From positions 1,798,001 to 1,862,000 of the forward strand of contig VWND01000064.1 of assembly GCA_009599575.1 (NCBI GenBank): 64,000 nucleotides of DNA. The letters are read 5' to 3'. Every line of letters starts with the position of its first letter. Position 1 is the first letter of the stretch. The notes below the pieces were generated by a model that was not told the origin of the DNA, made no database searches, and saw only the letters and a list, made by a program, of their open reading frames with translations. The DNA comes from Blumeriella jaapii (lineage: Eukaryota > Ascomycota > Leotiomycetes > Helotiales > Drepanopezizaceae). Of the stretch, positions 11,116 to 21,960 are shown piece by piece. The position numbers were made by a program, and so were the translations under genes.

Positions 11116-12677
11116 GATGCTCGACTAGGTGAACGAGTCACACCGAACCATAGACGGATGCGGCTTGGGCGTGCTCCGCGGTCGAGGAGATCGTTATATG
11201 GTTGATTCGCAAGTCGTCCGCGGGGATCTCCATCGCCCCCTCGAACTGTGCATGCAAGCGCTGGCTGCAAAGTCCTTCAACAACGGTGCGTGATTTTTCT
11301 TTTGCTCCCGAAGCACCTCCGCGCATGTCTCCTCTCCCACCCAGCTGCGTCTGTGAATCCAAGACTCGTGGCACCTTGCGAGCCGTGGAGTTTGCCTGGG
11401 GGGCGTGAGACCCGAGCGGATGAGCAGATGTTTGTGCTGGCGAGCCTGCGCTGGATGCCCACACCGGATGACGAAGTGTGCAGAAGAAGGGAAAAGAAGC
11501 ATCGGGAGGAAGAGGGAGAGAATGGGGAGATGGCAGAGCTGTGGGTTGACGCCAGGAGCTCGGAGCCAGGGGCCGGGAGCCGTGTTCCGTGGAGCGGACC
11601 GAAGTGGTGGGATGATGGGTGATGGGTGAAGTGGATGCTCCTGGCGGCCGATGTGGGAAGGGGAAGCGACGACGCGCATGGCAATCTGGATGGCATGTGC
11701 CAGTCAGTGGCAGTGGCAGCCACTCACTCGCGTTCCCTCCACTCTGCATCGGCGCCCTGTACGTACATCCAGGACCGTAGGGTGCGCTGTGGAGGACCGC
11801 GGCCACACCAAGGGCGGGGGAGAGGAGCCCAGCAGAGCTCGGCACGGTCAGGTCAGGCCAGGCCAGACCAGGCCAGGTCGGTTACGCTGTAATTGAAGGA
11901 TTCGCAGAGCGCGGCATGGCATGGGGGCACACGGCGCATGGTGCAAGGTGCAGCAGCATGGGACGTCGGTCCATGGTGCATTGTGCTGTAGAGTGTATCT
12001 GTGTAGAGAGGACAGTAGGATGTGCTGCGTCGAGGACTGTGGACGGAGCTCATCCCGGCTCTTTTTCTTCGGCTCCTCGTTCTTCTTGTTCTTCTTCTTG
12101 GTCTTCCTCGTCGTCTTCGTCGTCGTCTTCTTCTTCTATACCATGTCAACACCACGGTCGCGCAGCGTAGCGCATCCATACCCATAGTTGGATCCCTCAG
12201 AGCCACATTGTACGTCCAATCCGGATCGGGTCGCACCAGTCGACGTCCTCCGTGGACAGACAGCCCGTCACAGGCTCGGAGCGTCTTCGTGGGAGCATCG
12301 TACAGGACCGTACGTACAGTAGTACGTACAGTACATACAGTCTACACAGTTCTGTATATCGTAGTGTGAGCGACGACAGGCGAATCGATGTATGGACCGC
12401 AGAGCATGCGTTCTTCTTCTCCTTCTTCTTCTTCGTCTTCTCCTTCGTCTTCGCCTGCGTCTTCTTCTGCTTCCTCCTCTTCTTCCTCTTCTTCCTGGCT
12501 GGGCAATATCGGTATCGTGGTGCGGTTGGTGGGTACGGAGACGGGACCAGCAGAGCGCGGAGATGACATCGATTGAGGATTGGGAGGATTGGGTGGGATG
12601 CATCCGCCCGTCGTCTCCCCTGTCCGCCAAGACCCGTCTCGGCCGGCTCCGCAGCTGCCGGCAGCCACAGGCGCCAC

Positions 12678-12681
12678 AGAG

Positions 12682-12719
<38 letters not shown>

Positions 12720-12765
12720 CCACAGCGACCGTGACAGCCACAGCGACAGCCACAGCAGCAGCCGC
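12678..12765. repeat. AGCGAC/AGCCAC hexanucleotide array
   Basis: Around 13 copies of a 6-bp unit, uniform at the left and diverging to AGCCAC and AGCAGC at the right. Confidence 0.85.
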
Positions 12766-12784
12766 ATTCCGGATCGGGCAGGTG

Positions 12785-12850
12785 GTACAGAACACTACTA
12801 CTACAGAACACTACTACTACAGAACACTACTACTACAGAACACTACTACA
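12785..12850. repeat. 17-bp minisatellite (TACAGAACACTACTACT)
   Basis: Four near-identical copies in tandem, running straight into TACAGTACAGTACTACCACAGTAC. Confidence 0.85.
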
Positions 12851-12963
12851 GTACAGTACTACCACAGTACTGCACATAAGAACTGTCTGTGTCTACAGTT
12901 CATGTACAGTTTAATATAGTACAGCAAATGACAGCATCGTGTGTATCTACAGTACTCTACTAC

Positions 12964-12998
12964 ACTCTACTCTACTCTACTCTACTCTACTCTACTCT
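12964..12998. repeat. TCTAC pentanucleotide array
   Basis: Seven or so copies of TCTAC in tandem. Confidence 0.85.
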
Positions 12999-13430
12999 CC
13001 CGTCACTGCTCCTTTGCACTCCTTCCCCCCTCCACGTCCCATGTCGGCGAGAGCACACCAAGTGCCTCGCTTCCTTCGCCTCGTCCAGTGCTGGGATCGG
13101 TGGGCGAGCACGGGAAGAGGCGTGGCGTGGCGGCGCGGGCGCGAGGATCGGGGCCTGTCGATCTCGTCGTCGACGTTCGTGCGATCCCGAGCCCGCGACC
13201 TCCCGCATTGGGCGACGTGGCTCACGAACGGCAAGCCCATCCCACACGGCCCATCATGTGATCAGGTGCGGTGCGGTACCGACCAACGCGGGCTCCGCGA
13301 TCGGCCGGCAGGATGGCGCAGGTCCCCAGCGACCAGCGACCGGCGTGCTGGCGTGTCGAGAGACTGCACTCGCGTGTGTGTGCAAGTGTAAATTATATAC
13401 GCAGATCTATATATATCTCCACATTTAAAC

Positions 13431-13548
13431 TTTCATCTATATATTCATCTATACATTCATCTCTGCATTCATCTCTGCATTCATCTCTGCGTTCATCTCT
13501 ACATTCATTTCTACATTCATCTCTACATTAATCTCTACATTCATCTGT
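13431..13548. repeat. 12-bp minisatellite (CATTCATCTCTA/G) upstream of the secreted-protein gene
   Basis: About nine to ten tandem copies with point variants, ending about 110 nt before the ATG at 13659. It probably lies in the promoter or 5' UTR. The reverse strand would read as NVEMNVEM repeats, which I do not take as a gene. Confidence 0.85.
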
Positions 13549-13658
13549 CGACACGACACCTTTATAGTATACATGCCCGCCCGCAGCTGCGAACCGTTCG
13601 TCCGTTCTCTCCGCCCATCCGCGAGCCTTCCTTCCACCGCCTGCGCTCCTGTCCCGTG

Positions 13659-14225
13659 ATGCACGCATCCGCCCTCACGCTGGCTCTCACCCTCGTCATC
13701 TCCTCCGCCCTCGGTACACCACCTCCACCACCAACACCACCGACACCACCACACCCCCCCCGACCCCAGGCAGTGACGAAACCACCTAAGCATCGGCAGA
13801 ACTACAAGTCCCTCGCCGCCATCATGTCGGGGATCCCAGAATGCACCGACGAATTCAGACAGGGCAGGTGCTTTGAAGGCGCCATCACCCGATCCCTGTA
13901 CTGCAGCGGCAACCCCCGCTTCTGTCTGGGGGCGAGGGCCCTCAAGACCTTTAGTCCCGTCCTCAAGGCGAACAAGGCGGCCTGCGAGTTCCACAGCTTG
14001 GGGGAGCCGTGCGTGCAGACGGCGAGGTGCTGTCGGAAACACAACGCGGCACACAAGAAGAAGGGGGGTCTGAGGAGAAAGGGGCTATCTGAGGAGGAGT
14101 GGCTGTCCGCGGAAGAGGAAGAGGAGGAGGTCGACGGGGACGACGAGGAGGGGGAGGAGGAGGAGGGAGGAGGAGGTGGTGGTGGTGGAGGAGGTGGAGG
14201 TGGAGAACGAGGAGAAGAAAGCTAG
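13659..14225 (+). CDS. Small secreted cysteine-rich protein, candidate effector
   Basis: Single-exon frame of 188 residues; family not recognised. Residues 1-19 (MHASALTLALTLVISSALG) form a good signal peptide. A Pro/Thr-rich stretch follows (about 20-43). A compact region (about 62-131) holds eight cysteines spaced C-x8-C-x10-C-x6-C-x19-C-x8-C-x5-CC, which could give four disulfides. The tail changes from basic (HKKKGGLRRKG) to strongly acidic, then to a glycine run (about 171-183) coded by GGA/GGT repeats. I chose the ATG at 13659; an in-frame GTG precedes it. Seen: signal peptide, cysteines, isolation in repeat-rich DNA. Inferred: extracellular, possibly effector-like or a cell-surface protein. 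The low-complexity C-terminus is unusual for effectors, so it may instead belong to the wall, or the annotated end may be wrong. Confidence 0.6.
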   Translation: MHASALTLALTLVISSALGTPPPPPTPPTPPHPPRPQAVTKPPKHRQNYKSLAAIMSGIPECTDEFRQGRCFEGAITRSLYCSGNPRFCLGARALKTFSPVLKANKAACEFHSLGEPCVQTARCCRKHNAAHKKKGGLRRKGLSEEEWLSAEEEEEEVDGDDEEGEEEEGGGGGGGGGGGGGERGEES

Positions 14226-16516
14226 CTAGGAGGGAGGTGTAACGTCAAGAGATTTTCTACCTACCTGGTATCATACCGAGGGAGGTGCTTTACTTCTGCT
14301 TTTCTCTGTCTGTAGCGCGTTCTGGTCTACGTACGAAGGGCAAAAACGACCCTGGCATCTCACGCGCCGTCCCGGGAGGGGAAAGCAGCGGTACGCAACG
14401 TTGGTCTCTGCTCTCCAAGACAGACAATCCACAGTGTTCGAGTGAGGCAATGCAAATCATCTGTTATGGCAAGTGTACTCTGCGGTTGCTTCAGCCACGG
14501 AAGAAAGTGACGGCCCGATACGGCAGCGGGCTTCAGTCATCAGTGAGTGCCACATGCCAGCGATGCCGTGCACAAATGTCAGATGCATGAATGGTACAAC
14601 CAACGCAAGTCAACGCAAGTCAACCCACAACGCACAACCACACTCATCGGGGCTTGGTAGTACTGTATGTCGCACACAGCGCATGGACTCCACATCGGGT
14701 GCGGGAATGTGCTTGCATAAGATCCCGTACTTTCTTGCAGAAACCTTTATCTTCCAGCGATCCGACGAACAAGCTTCATATCTTAGTTGCGGGATCTTAA
14801 GCATGCAACATTGACGACTCACAGCAGTGGGTCGCACACAAGCGTTGCAAGCCGTGGGCCCCATGTGGGAAGCCCTTGATGCAGCAAATCGGCGGGGAAA
14901 CATCGAGGGGAAAAGCATTTCAAAGACGCTATTTTCTGCAAAGTAACAAACGATTGGAGCCTGGGAAAAAATGCAAAGCTAGCAACTTAACACGTGTGAT
15001 ATTTCAGATGGACTAGAGTAAGCGACGGCAGTGCAAGAGTGGCGAATTACAACAGCATCTCCCTCTTCTGTACCATTGAACCCAATAGACGATACGGGCT
15101 CGGCCGTATTACAGAAGTAGATTAACGGCAAAATGAATGGCAGTTGTACCCGAGCTAGGAGTACGTTCCACACTAGAAGACCAACCAATTGTTCCGGGAT
15201 GATCTACCAAAAAGAAGACAGTCGTATAAATTTTGGCTCAGCAAAGAACTGATAAGAAACAGAACAGAAGTGACAGGAACTGCCGCTGGGACGCAAGCTA
15301 CGGCATCGGAACGCCGACTGGCTTCGGAGATTTAGCGGGCAGATCTAGAGAAAAAGAATTCAGAAGGTCCTGAAGGCGTCATGCTGCAAGGGCAGTGTTT
15401 TCAGCGCAAGCTGGGCTGAGATGTTGTGTTAGACAAAAATTAAATACCGGCATGCGACATGCCGTGAAGCACAAGAACGGCTATCACCTTAATTATTCCT
15501 CAAGCGGCCAAGCAATCACAGCAGGAAAAGACAGCATAAACAGCGAACTCAACACTGCAAAAAGAACGAAAGAACGAAAGAACGCAGAAAAGAGACGGGA
15601 GTTCTGCAAGGCGTCCAACCGAGTGTGACAAGTCAGTGAATCTTGAAATAGCGAGACAGGAGGCGCCTTTCAAGCCACGTCTTGAGATCTCGAGCCATGC
15701 ACTCGCTCAATTTCTTTCCGTCTGACATGTCGAAAAACACGTGTAGGGCGCCCGGGGAAAAGACCACAGGCGCCTGCCTGAAAGCCGGGTTGAAAGTTAT
15801 GCAGGAGTGAAAAACAAGGTATGTACAGATAGATACATGCTGTTCTCTCTGGAGCTGCCAAGGAGCCACGAAACCCTTGCTAGGTAAGGGGCTTGCCCTG
15901 ATATGTGTCAAGTGCGGTATGTAAAAGGATCATATTATATGAAAGAAGGTGTAGAATTGGATCACATTATTTGAAAGAAGGTGTAGAATTGCAGAGTCCA
16001 AGGTCCTTCTTAGCTTGGCCCAGCGCAGGGATCTAAAATCCAGCGACGTCGTCCCTGAATTTGCCCTAAAACAGGTCTCTGGTGAATTGGAAAGAAGGAC
16101 CACAGTAAATTTGATAACTGAAAAGGACAACCAAGGATTGGTACTCTGCAGACCACAAATGAAACGACACAGGCAAGATAGCGTCAACACTTGATCCGTA
16201 GAACATGTTCCACTCGAAGAAGCGATAATACCGCCACGATCTCCTCTCAGCAAACTTACTGGAGCTTGGATTGACACTCTTCGGGGAATGATCTGGCTGA
16301 TTGATTTATGCCGATGGAGAGGAAGTTGAAAGAAAGAACTCCAACAGCTGCCCGTGTGTCGTCAATAGACTTTCGGCTCGGCTCGGCTGCTCCTCGCGTT
16401 CAAGCTCAAGCTCAAGCCTAGCATCAGCCTCAGCCTCATCAACAGCCTTCAGCCTTCAGCCTTCACGACCACAACAACAGCAACAACAACAGTACAAGAA
16501 GCTCACCCACAGCAAG
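14226..16516. other. Gene-free interval, less GC-rich
   Basis: No gene is supported. Open frames are short (under about 115 codons) and lack family motifs. A tandem 32-bp duplication lies at 15927-15990. The last 200 nt (CAGCCTTCAGCC runs, CAACAACAG) look like promoter/5' UTR of the next gene. Confidence 0.5.
15927..15990. repeat. 32-bp tandem duplication
   Basis: Copies 15927-15958 and 15959-15990 (starting GGATCAYATTAT, ending GGTGTAGAATT) differ at two positions. Confidence 0.85.
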
Positions 16517-17231
16517 ATGTCGTCCTCACTCCCCATGGAAATAGCATCCACCATCCAGACCGCCTCCATCAATCGTGCCCCCTCGCCATCTCACGATCTC
16601 AATCCGTCCACAGCTGCCTCCCAGAAGCAACCCGTCACCCTCTCGCACTCCGAGCCCTCCCTCGACAAATACGCATACGATTCTGATGGCATAGACGACT
16701 CCGACGCCGAAGAGGATGGAGAAGAAGACATCCCATACGGTGTGCTGAAGCCGATGCCCCGGCGGCATAGCTTTCCCCCGCTACCGGACTTGAGGTTCGA
16801 GCAGAGCTACTTGTCGAGCATAAGGGACGCGGAAAGCAATTGGGGCGTGGCGTTCATCACCTTCAGAGATCAGGTACGGCACCTCCCTTGCACGGCAAGG
16901 CACCCGAAGCGATGGCGCTTCGGCTGACGTCTCAGTAGCTCGTCCTCCCGCTTGTCCAAGGCATGCTCTGGTCTCTTGCTCTCCAAGGCTGGCGATACTG
17001 GAACCGTACTGCCCAGTTCAGCGGCAGCTCTGTAGGCGCGAAGGTCCGTCGCTGGTGGTACAGAACAAACAACTGGACATTCTCGGAGAAGATGACTGCC
17101 TTGGGGGGCAATGCCAAGCTCGCCGCAGAGGTCGGCGACGTAAGTTGGAGAAGCCATTCGGGTGCTGACGTATGGGGCTTTTGCTGATGCGTTCCACGCA
17201 GTATTATCAGAATCAGAGCACCAGCGACTGA
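16517..17231 (+). CDS. Atg43/DUF1770-family protein, candidate mitophagy receptor
   Basis: Exons are 16517-16873, 16939-17139 and 17202-17231 (195 residues counted with clean phase-0 joins). Donors are GTACGG and GTAAGT; acceptors are CAGTAG and CGCAG. The first acceptor must be the TAG at 16936-16938, because using the CAG just before it would read a stop. The conserved part spans PDLRFEQSYLSSI, NWGVAFITFRDQ and LVLPLVQGMLWSLALQGW, the pattern I associate with the fungal family formerly DUF1770, which includes fission-yeast Atg43, a mitochondrial outer-membrane receptor for Atg8. The hydrophobic LVLPLVQGMLWSLAL stretch could sit in the membrane. An acidic tract leads into YGVL (residues 74-77), which fits an Atg8-interacting motif. 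The last exon codes only nine residues. Family assignment is from memory; receptor function is inference. Confidence 0.72.
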
Positions 17232-18114
17232 AGGGTTAGAGTGGAGGATTCTAAAAGATTGGCGTCAGGGATCAAAACATTGAGGAGCATCATGGACGGC
17301 GTTTGTCTTTTTTTTCCCTCAAGTAGCAACATACGTTCTAGAATGGCGCACGAATCAGCTTCATGGCCTTGTGTTTCTACTTCACGCTGCACTAATCCTT
17401 GAAGTTCCCTAGGGATTTGTGACGACTTGAAGTCCAGGCTCATCATGTCATTCAAGGCAGATTTGCGGTTCTACACTACGACCTACAATTGGTATGTTAT
17501 AGCCGAGCTTAAACACAGGAGGGATGCTAAGGCATCTCGTTGTCGACATCGTCCAAGAAATGTAGAAGTGCACACTTGACAACCTTATATTACGACTGTA
17601 AATGTACGCTTCTGGAAACCACATAGTGATTGAGGTTGACAGGCGACCTCAGGTTCGACAACGTCTCAAGCCCTAGCTGTAAAGAGGTCATTTTGAAAAC
17701 ACAGTCTCTGGAGGAGAGGCATTACTAGCAAAAGAACAGCGAGTGGATTCAGGTCTTAGTCTAGTTCTGAGAACTGTGTAGGCCCATCACTGAATTGCAA
17801 GATTGAACGCCTCCACAAATATCTCTTGAAGGGCAGGATATTGCAGAAAGGCTGTCATTTCGGACTGGAAGCACGCTGCAATAGCCCTGCCAGGCATACT
17901 ACACTAGATACCTAGAAGATAACAGCAATTCCTACCAATCTCGCCTCAGCTCATGTCTCATTTGAAGCCAGCATCCACACCAAACAAGCCTGCTACGCCT
18001 GAACGCCATTCGACCAGCCATTTTACATCCAGAGTGCCGCCCACTCGCCCAAAGAACTCACAATTAGGCCAAGTGTCCAGCACCGATGTAGTGCAAGATG
18101 CCACACTCAACGAG
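17232..18114. other. Convergent 3' intergenic region
   Basis: Lies between the Atg43-like gene and the WHIM gene, tail to tail. No coding, repeat or RNA signal was found beyond short chance frames. Confidence 0.5.
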
Positions 18115-20355
18115 TTAATATACAACTGGTTTCTCAGGGCTCCCCCGAAATGCGAGAGGAGATTGCGGAGCTGGGTGAAGAGGTGATTTGGGTGAGAGAG
18201 CAGTCAACTTAGGGGGATCCTCGTGGCCGTTTGTCGTTGCAAGCTCAACATTCTCCTTGACTTCGACGGAACCCGGGTCAGATACCAACGTAGACTGAGG
18301 AGTCTCCAACGGTGGATCCGGAGCGGAAATGTCGTTGGTCGTAGCTGAAGCGGGTGTTTTAGAAACATCCTTGTCCGTCTGGGACGAAATCTTTAGCTTG
18401 ATCAAGGATTTTTGTTCTGGTGCTGGTGTGTTGATGGGTAATTTGACAATCAATTTCTTTGGCTCTTCGTGATTCATCTCCTCGTCTTCGTCAGGGTCGG
18501 AAAGTTCGTCTTGATCGTCAACGTCACTCTCAAGTGGCACGTCTTCTTCCTCATCATCACCATAGTCCTGCTCACTGGCATCATCCTCCTCATCAGAAGT
18601 CATTTCATCAACGTCGTTGTATCCTTCAATGTGACGACCAGATGCAGCTTTCGAATACTGTCCATGAGTCACCGCACCCCTTCGGGCTAGACGGCCTCCG
18701 GTACTCTCCGAGTGGCCAGGCTCGCCATTTGCTTCCTCAGAGTCAACGGTATAAGTAGCACCAGTTCCACTCAGCATACTCTCACCGTAAGGACCACCGT
18801 GGCGTGACTTCACCTGACGTCCACTCTGAGTAATGGTAGGACCACTGGGCTCCGCTGGTGTATGCGTTCCGGTATTGCGAGTGGACCTCCGGCCAGTGGA
18901 GTCCGAATAGACATCATCTTCCTCATCCGAATAGGTGTACTTCATCCTCTTTCCTCTGGTCCTACCTTCATACATAGAATAATTTGGCTCTGGTCGCTTA
19001 AACTGCTGCTTACGAATCTGGCGATATTCCCGACGCTTGCGCTTCTATCATCACGATCAGTACATGGAGTCTGGGGTTCTTGAGGATATTCCTTACTTCT
19101 TCGGTAGCCTCAAACCTCGGGATAGCAGCTGTCATTTTGGTGCTTAACAACCTGGCTTTCTGACCACCATCCTCGCTGGCAAGCTTTTCTGCTAAAGCCT
19201 TCAACTCGCCGATATCACCAGCAACGCTCCACCAAGTTCTCTTGAGGCCGGTATAGTTGCTCTCGCGGTAAACCCTGAAGTGTGTGTCATCAAGACCCTC
19301 AATCAAGAAATATCTGCGCTTATCGCTATCAGAGCCCCAAGGTTGCACAGAGAGCGGCTGGTTAAGGTCGTCTTCATGGCGATTCTGCTTGTAAGAGGCT
19401 TGAATTATACCTCTGACGACGTCGGAGGAGGCAAGTGACCAGAGGATCAGGGTTCGTAGGAGAGTGAGCTACACGCAACATTTCAGCGAATGATATTGAA
19501 TCGGTAGCAGATCACTTACTCGTTCGGTGGGCGACATGGAGGAAAATGTGGCTCCTCCAGACAGCGGGTTCTTACTCTCCCAATCCTTAGCCCATTGCGA
19601 CTTGTGTGTTTGTATAGCCTCCTCGAGTGCGCGATTGTAATGTCCGGACCTAATTTGATGACTGAAGTCAGCGTCCGGAGCTTTGGCATCTGTTATCTCC
19701 TTCTCACGAATCCACTTACTTGACATCTTGCTTTCTGTTCAACAGTAGTCCAAGCACGGCGCAAAGGAATTGTTCGATCCCCAATCCAGGCACAGTATCT
19801 ACGATATCGCGCTCAATCTCTTGAGGACCGAAGTTGACGAGGGATTTTGGAAAGGCTTCGGTGAACCGCGAGCGGAACATGCAGATAAACTGTCAAAGGC
19901 GCGTGAGCAATGATTTCGATACAAAAACAACGCGTTTCGAACGCGTTTAGACCTCGAGAACGCGACGATAGGTATCTTTACATACTGCAATATCTGGATT
20001 GTCTGCCAAGACATACTCGTGAGGAGGAGAAGGCGCGCGCTGCTTTCGGGGCGGCGAGGTGGCTTCGACAGCCTAGCATAATAGACAGTCAGCAGCGTTG
20101 CATGTGCTTCTAGGATCATTGGAAACGATTCTAGGAGATCTAAAGCATTCAGGGTCGGTCTGCGACTCGAACGCAATGCGATCTGACCAAGTGGTTCTGT
20201 GAAATTATACGGTGAGGTGAGCGTACCTTGAGTTGCCCGGAGTGGGGAGCTTTTGGGAAGAATTTTAGTATGCCATCCTTTTTCTTCAATTGCAGGTCCA
20301 TCTCTACCTCTGAAGGAAGATCAGAGAGTTCCGAGGAATCATCGTCAGAGCTCAT
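18115..20355 (-). CDS. DDT/WHIM1-domain protein, probable chromatin-remodelling accessory factor
   Basis: Six exons on the minus strand: 20227-20355, 19986-20072, 19720-19889, 19520-19649, 19097-19468 and 18115-19044. They join in frame to 605 residues. An acidic N-terminus (MSSDDDSSELSDLPSEVEMD) precedes a DDT-like helical region (EYVLADNPDIAFICMFRSRF to EQFLCAVLGLLLNRKQDVK). Next is a WHIM1-type segment: YNRALEEAIQTHKSQW, LTLLRTLILWSLASSDVVRG and a WHIM core with RRYFLIEGLDDTHFRVYRES and TWWSVAGDIGEL. A basic stretch (KRKRREYRQIRKQQFKRP) follows, then a long acidic disordered tail. DDT plus WHIM is known from ISWI-partner subunits that sense linker length. No PHD or bromodomain is seen. Role in the nucleus is inferred from domains. 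In-frame ATGs upstream of 20355 exist, but the acidic start fits relatives best. Confidence 0.8.
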
Positions 20356-21960
20356 TGTCAGCGTTGGGGTGCTTGTCAGGTTTTTGGAAGTTGGGGTTTT
20401 GAGGGATGAAGTCAGAAGAGCTTTGCCGATAAAGGGCGGCGGCGACGAAGCTAAGCATTTGACTGTCACGCATCTCTTTGGGAACATGGTCATCATAAAG
20501 ACTCATGAACCAGAGTGAATCGAACTAAATAATTCATAGAGACTTTTGTTACGGATGACTGATAGACCAGACCACAGCACACCTGACATTCCCTTGTGCC
20601 CATCCAATGCGAATCGCTCGCCAGACGCTGTATTTTAATGTCCTAGTGCCGTGTCATAACTTGAGTCCTTCTGTACCGTGACCACGATAACATATCCGAT
20701 TTCGGATCGCGTTTCTTTTTGGAGGCTTAACATTTCTCCAGAGAGTTCGCCATTTCATTAGCCTTTTGCCCGCCTCTGAAAGGTCGAAAATTTGTTCTCA
20801 TGATGGCCCGCTCGTGAACCCTCTGTGCTTTCCTTGCCTGCTTTCCCGCTTAGCTGAAGGTGCCTTGTCTGCGCATTTGGGTTCGCTTGGATGTCTACTT
20901 GTTGTCTATCATCGCCCCCTGTCAGTTGAAGAAATTCAGATGTCCTTGGTCTCAGCATGCACTCTCAGCGTAGAAATCGAGCACACCCGGAAGATCAGCT
21001 GTAGGAACGTCCCCAGAAAAACCAGGATTTCCGTAAAAACGCCGCACAAACATCCGGCAGCTTGAAACTAGTAGCTAGGAACGAAAAACAGAGATATCGT
21101 GGCTAGGACCATAGATGATTATACATCGTAACCACAAGAATGGTAGGAGTGTTCAACGGAAAGTTGCCTCTTGAAATGCCTGAAAATGCAAAGAGGCTCC
21201 TCAAGTGCAACACAGATTACCAAAGTTTAGCTAGGATAGCGGAATGAGACGACTTTCCAAAGAACACAAATTTTTGATCTTGCGGCATCGTTGGATTAAA
21301 TGGTCTTTGGCATGTAGAGAGGCATTAACCCGAGGGGCTCCGAGCCCGCCCAATGCTTGCACTGAACACCCAACAATTGTTCAAAACCGCACGCACTCCA
21401 TGCTGTCATCGCACTCTTAGTATGAGGCACTCAATCATCGCCGCAATAACGTATCACACAAGTGATGAAAATGCTCGCATGGAAGAAATGCAATTTTAAA
21501 TTCGAAACCTCGAAGAAAAGAACAATGCCCCATAATGGGTAGCGAATACACAGGGGTATTCAAATATGACAGCGAATGAAAGCAATTCAACAGTGGTGCA
21601 AACCTCGTAGTTTATGATGCGGTGGTTCGAAGGTGAGACCAGGCGGTGGGTTGATTCTGGGGGCAAGCCTCAATCCCCCGAAACGAGTAATGCGATAATG
21701 ATTCGGCGAGTAATAGATTCGTGAAGTAATACTGCTATTTCACACCTGCATCGACATCAACTTAATTCGACGTTGCCATTTGCTTCGGGAAAGGGCTTGT
21801 ACTGTAGTTCTCACATTGAAACATCTCCGTCGTTGAGATGATGCCGGGCCGCTAGTAGAGTCACGTGTGCTGAAATCCTCGTTTACGCCCACAACCGCCA
21901 AATTTGAGATTCGCGATTTTTAATCCTCCAATCCCCAACACATCGTCGACAACCGCCACG
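20356..21960. other. Gene-free interval upstream of uL2
   Basis: Divergent 5' regions of the WHIM gene (left) and the ribosomal gene (right). Short frames only, with no family motif. A CACGTG E-box-like site (about 21863) lies roughly 100 nt before the uL2 ATG. Nothing else recognised. Confidence 0.5.

Larger units (their letters stand above)
11116..13658. other. Gene-free interval: azgA 5' region and repeat-rich stretch
   Basis: Open frames of 100-235 codons on several strands overlap each other and are driven by simple repeats (Arg-, Glu-, Ser- or Leu-runs), so I accept none. The interval holds a GGTCAGGCCAG stretch (11845-11880), TTC/TCT runs (12105-12140, 12405-12495), an AGCGAC array, a 17-bp minisatellite, a TCTAC array and a 12-bp minisatellite. 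TACAGTAC motifs are frequent (12300-12350, 12840-12925). A TATA-like stretch (about 13390-13416) precedes the secreted-protein gene. Confidence 0.55.

Noticed and set aside
12197..12811. Overlapping 140-204 codon frames on both strands
   Set aside because: All are products of TTC, AGCGAC and 17-bp arrays; several frames are open at once, the mark of repeats rather than a gene.
13449..14054. 201-codon minus-strand frame antisense to the secreted-protein gene
   Set aside because: Its C-terminus is the 12-bp minisatellite (NVEM repeats) and the rest is the shadow of the signal-peptide gene.
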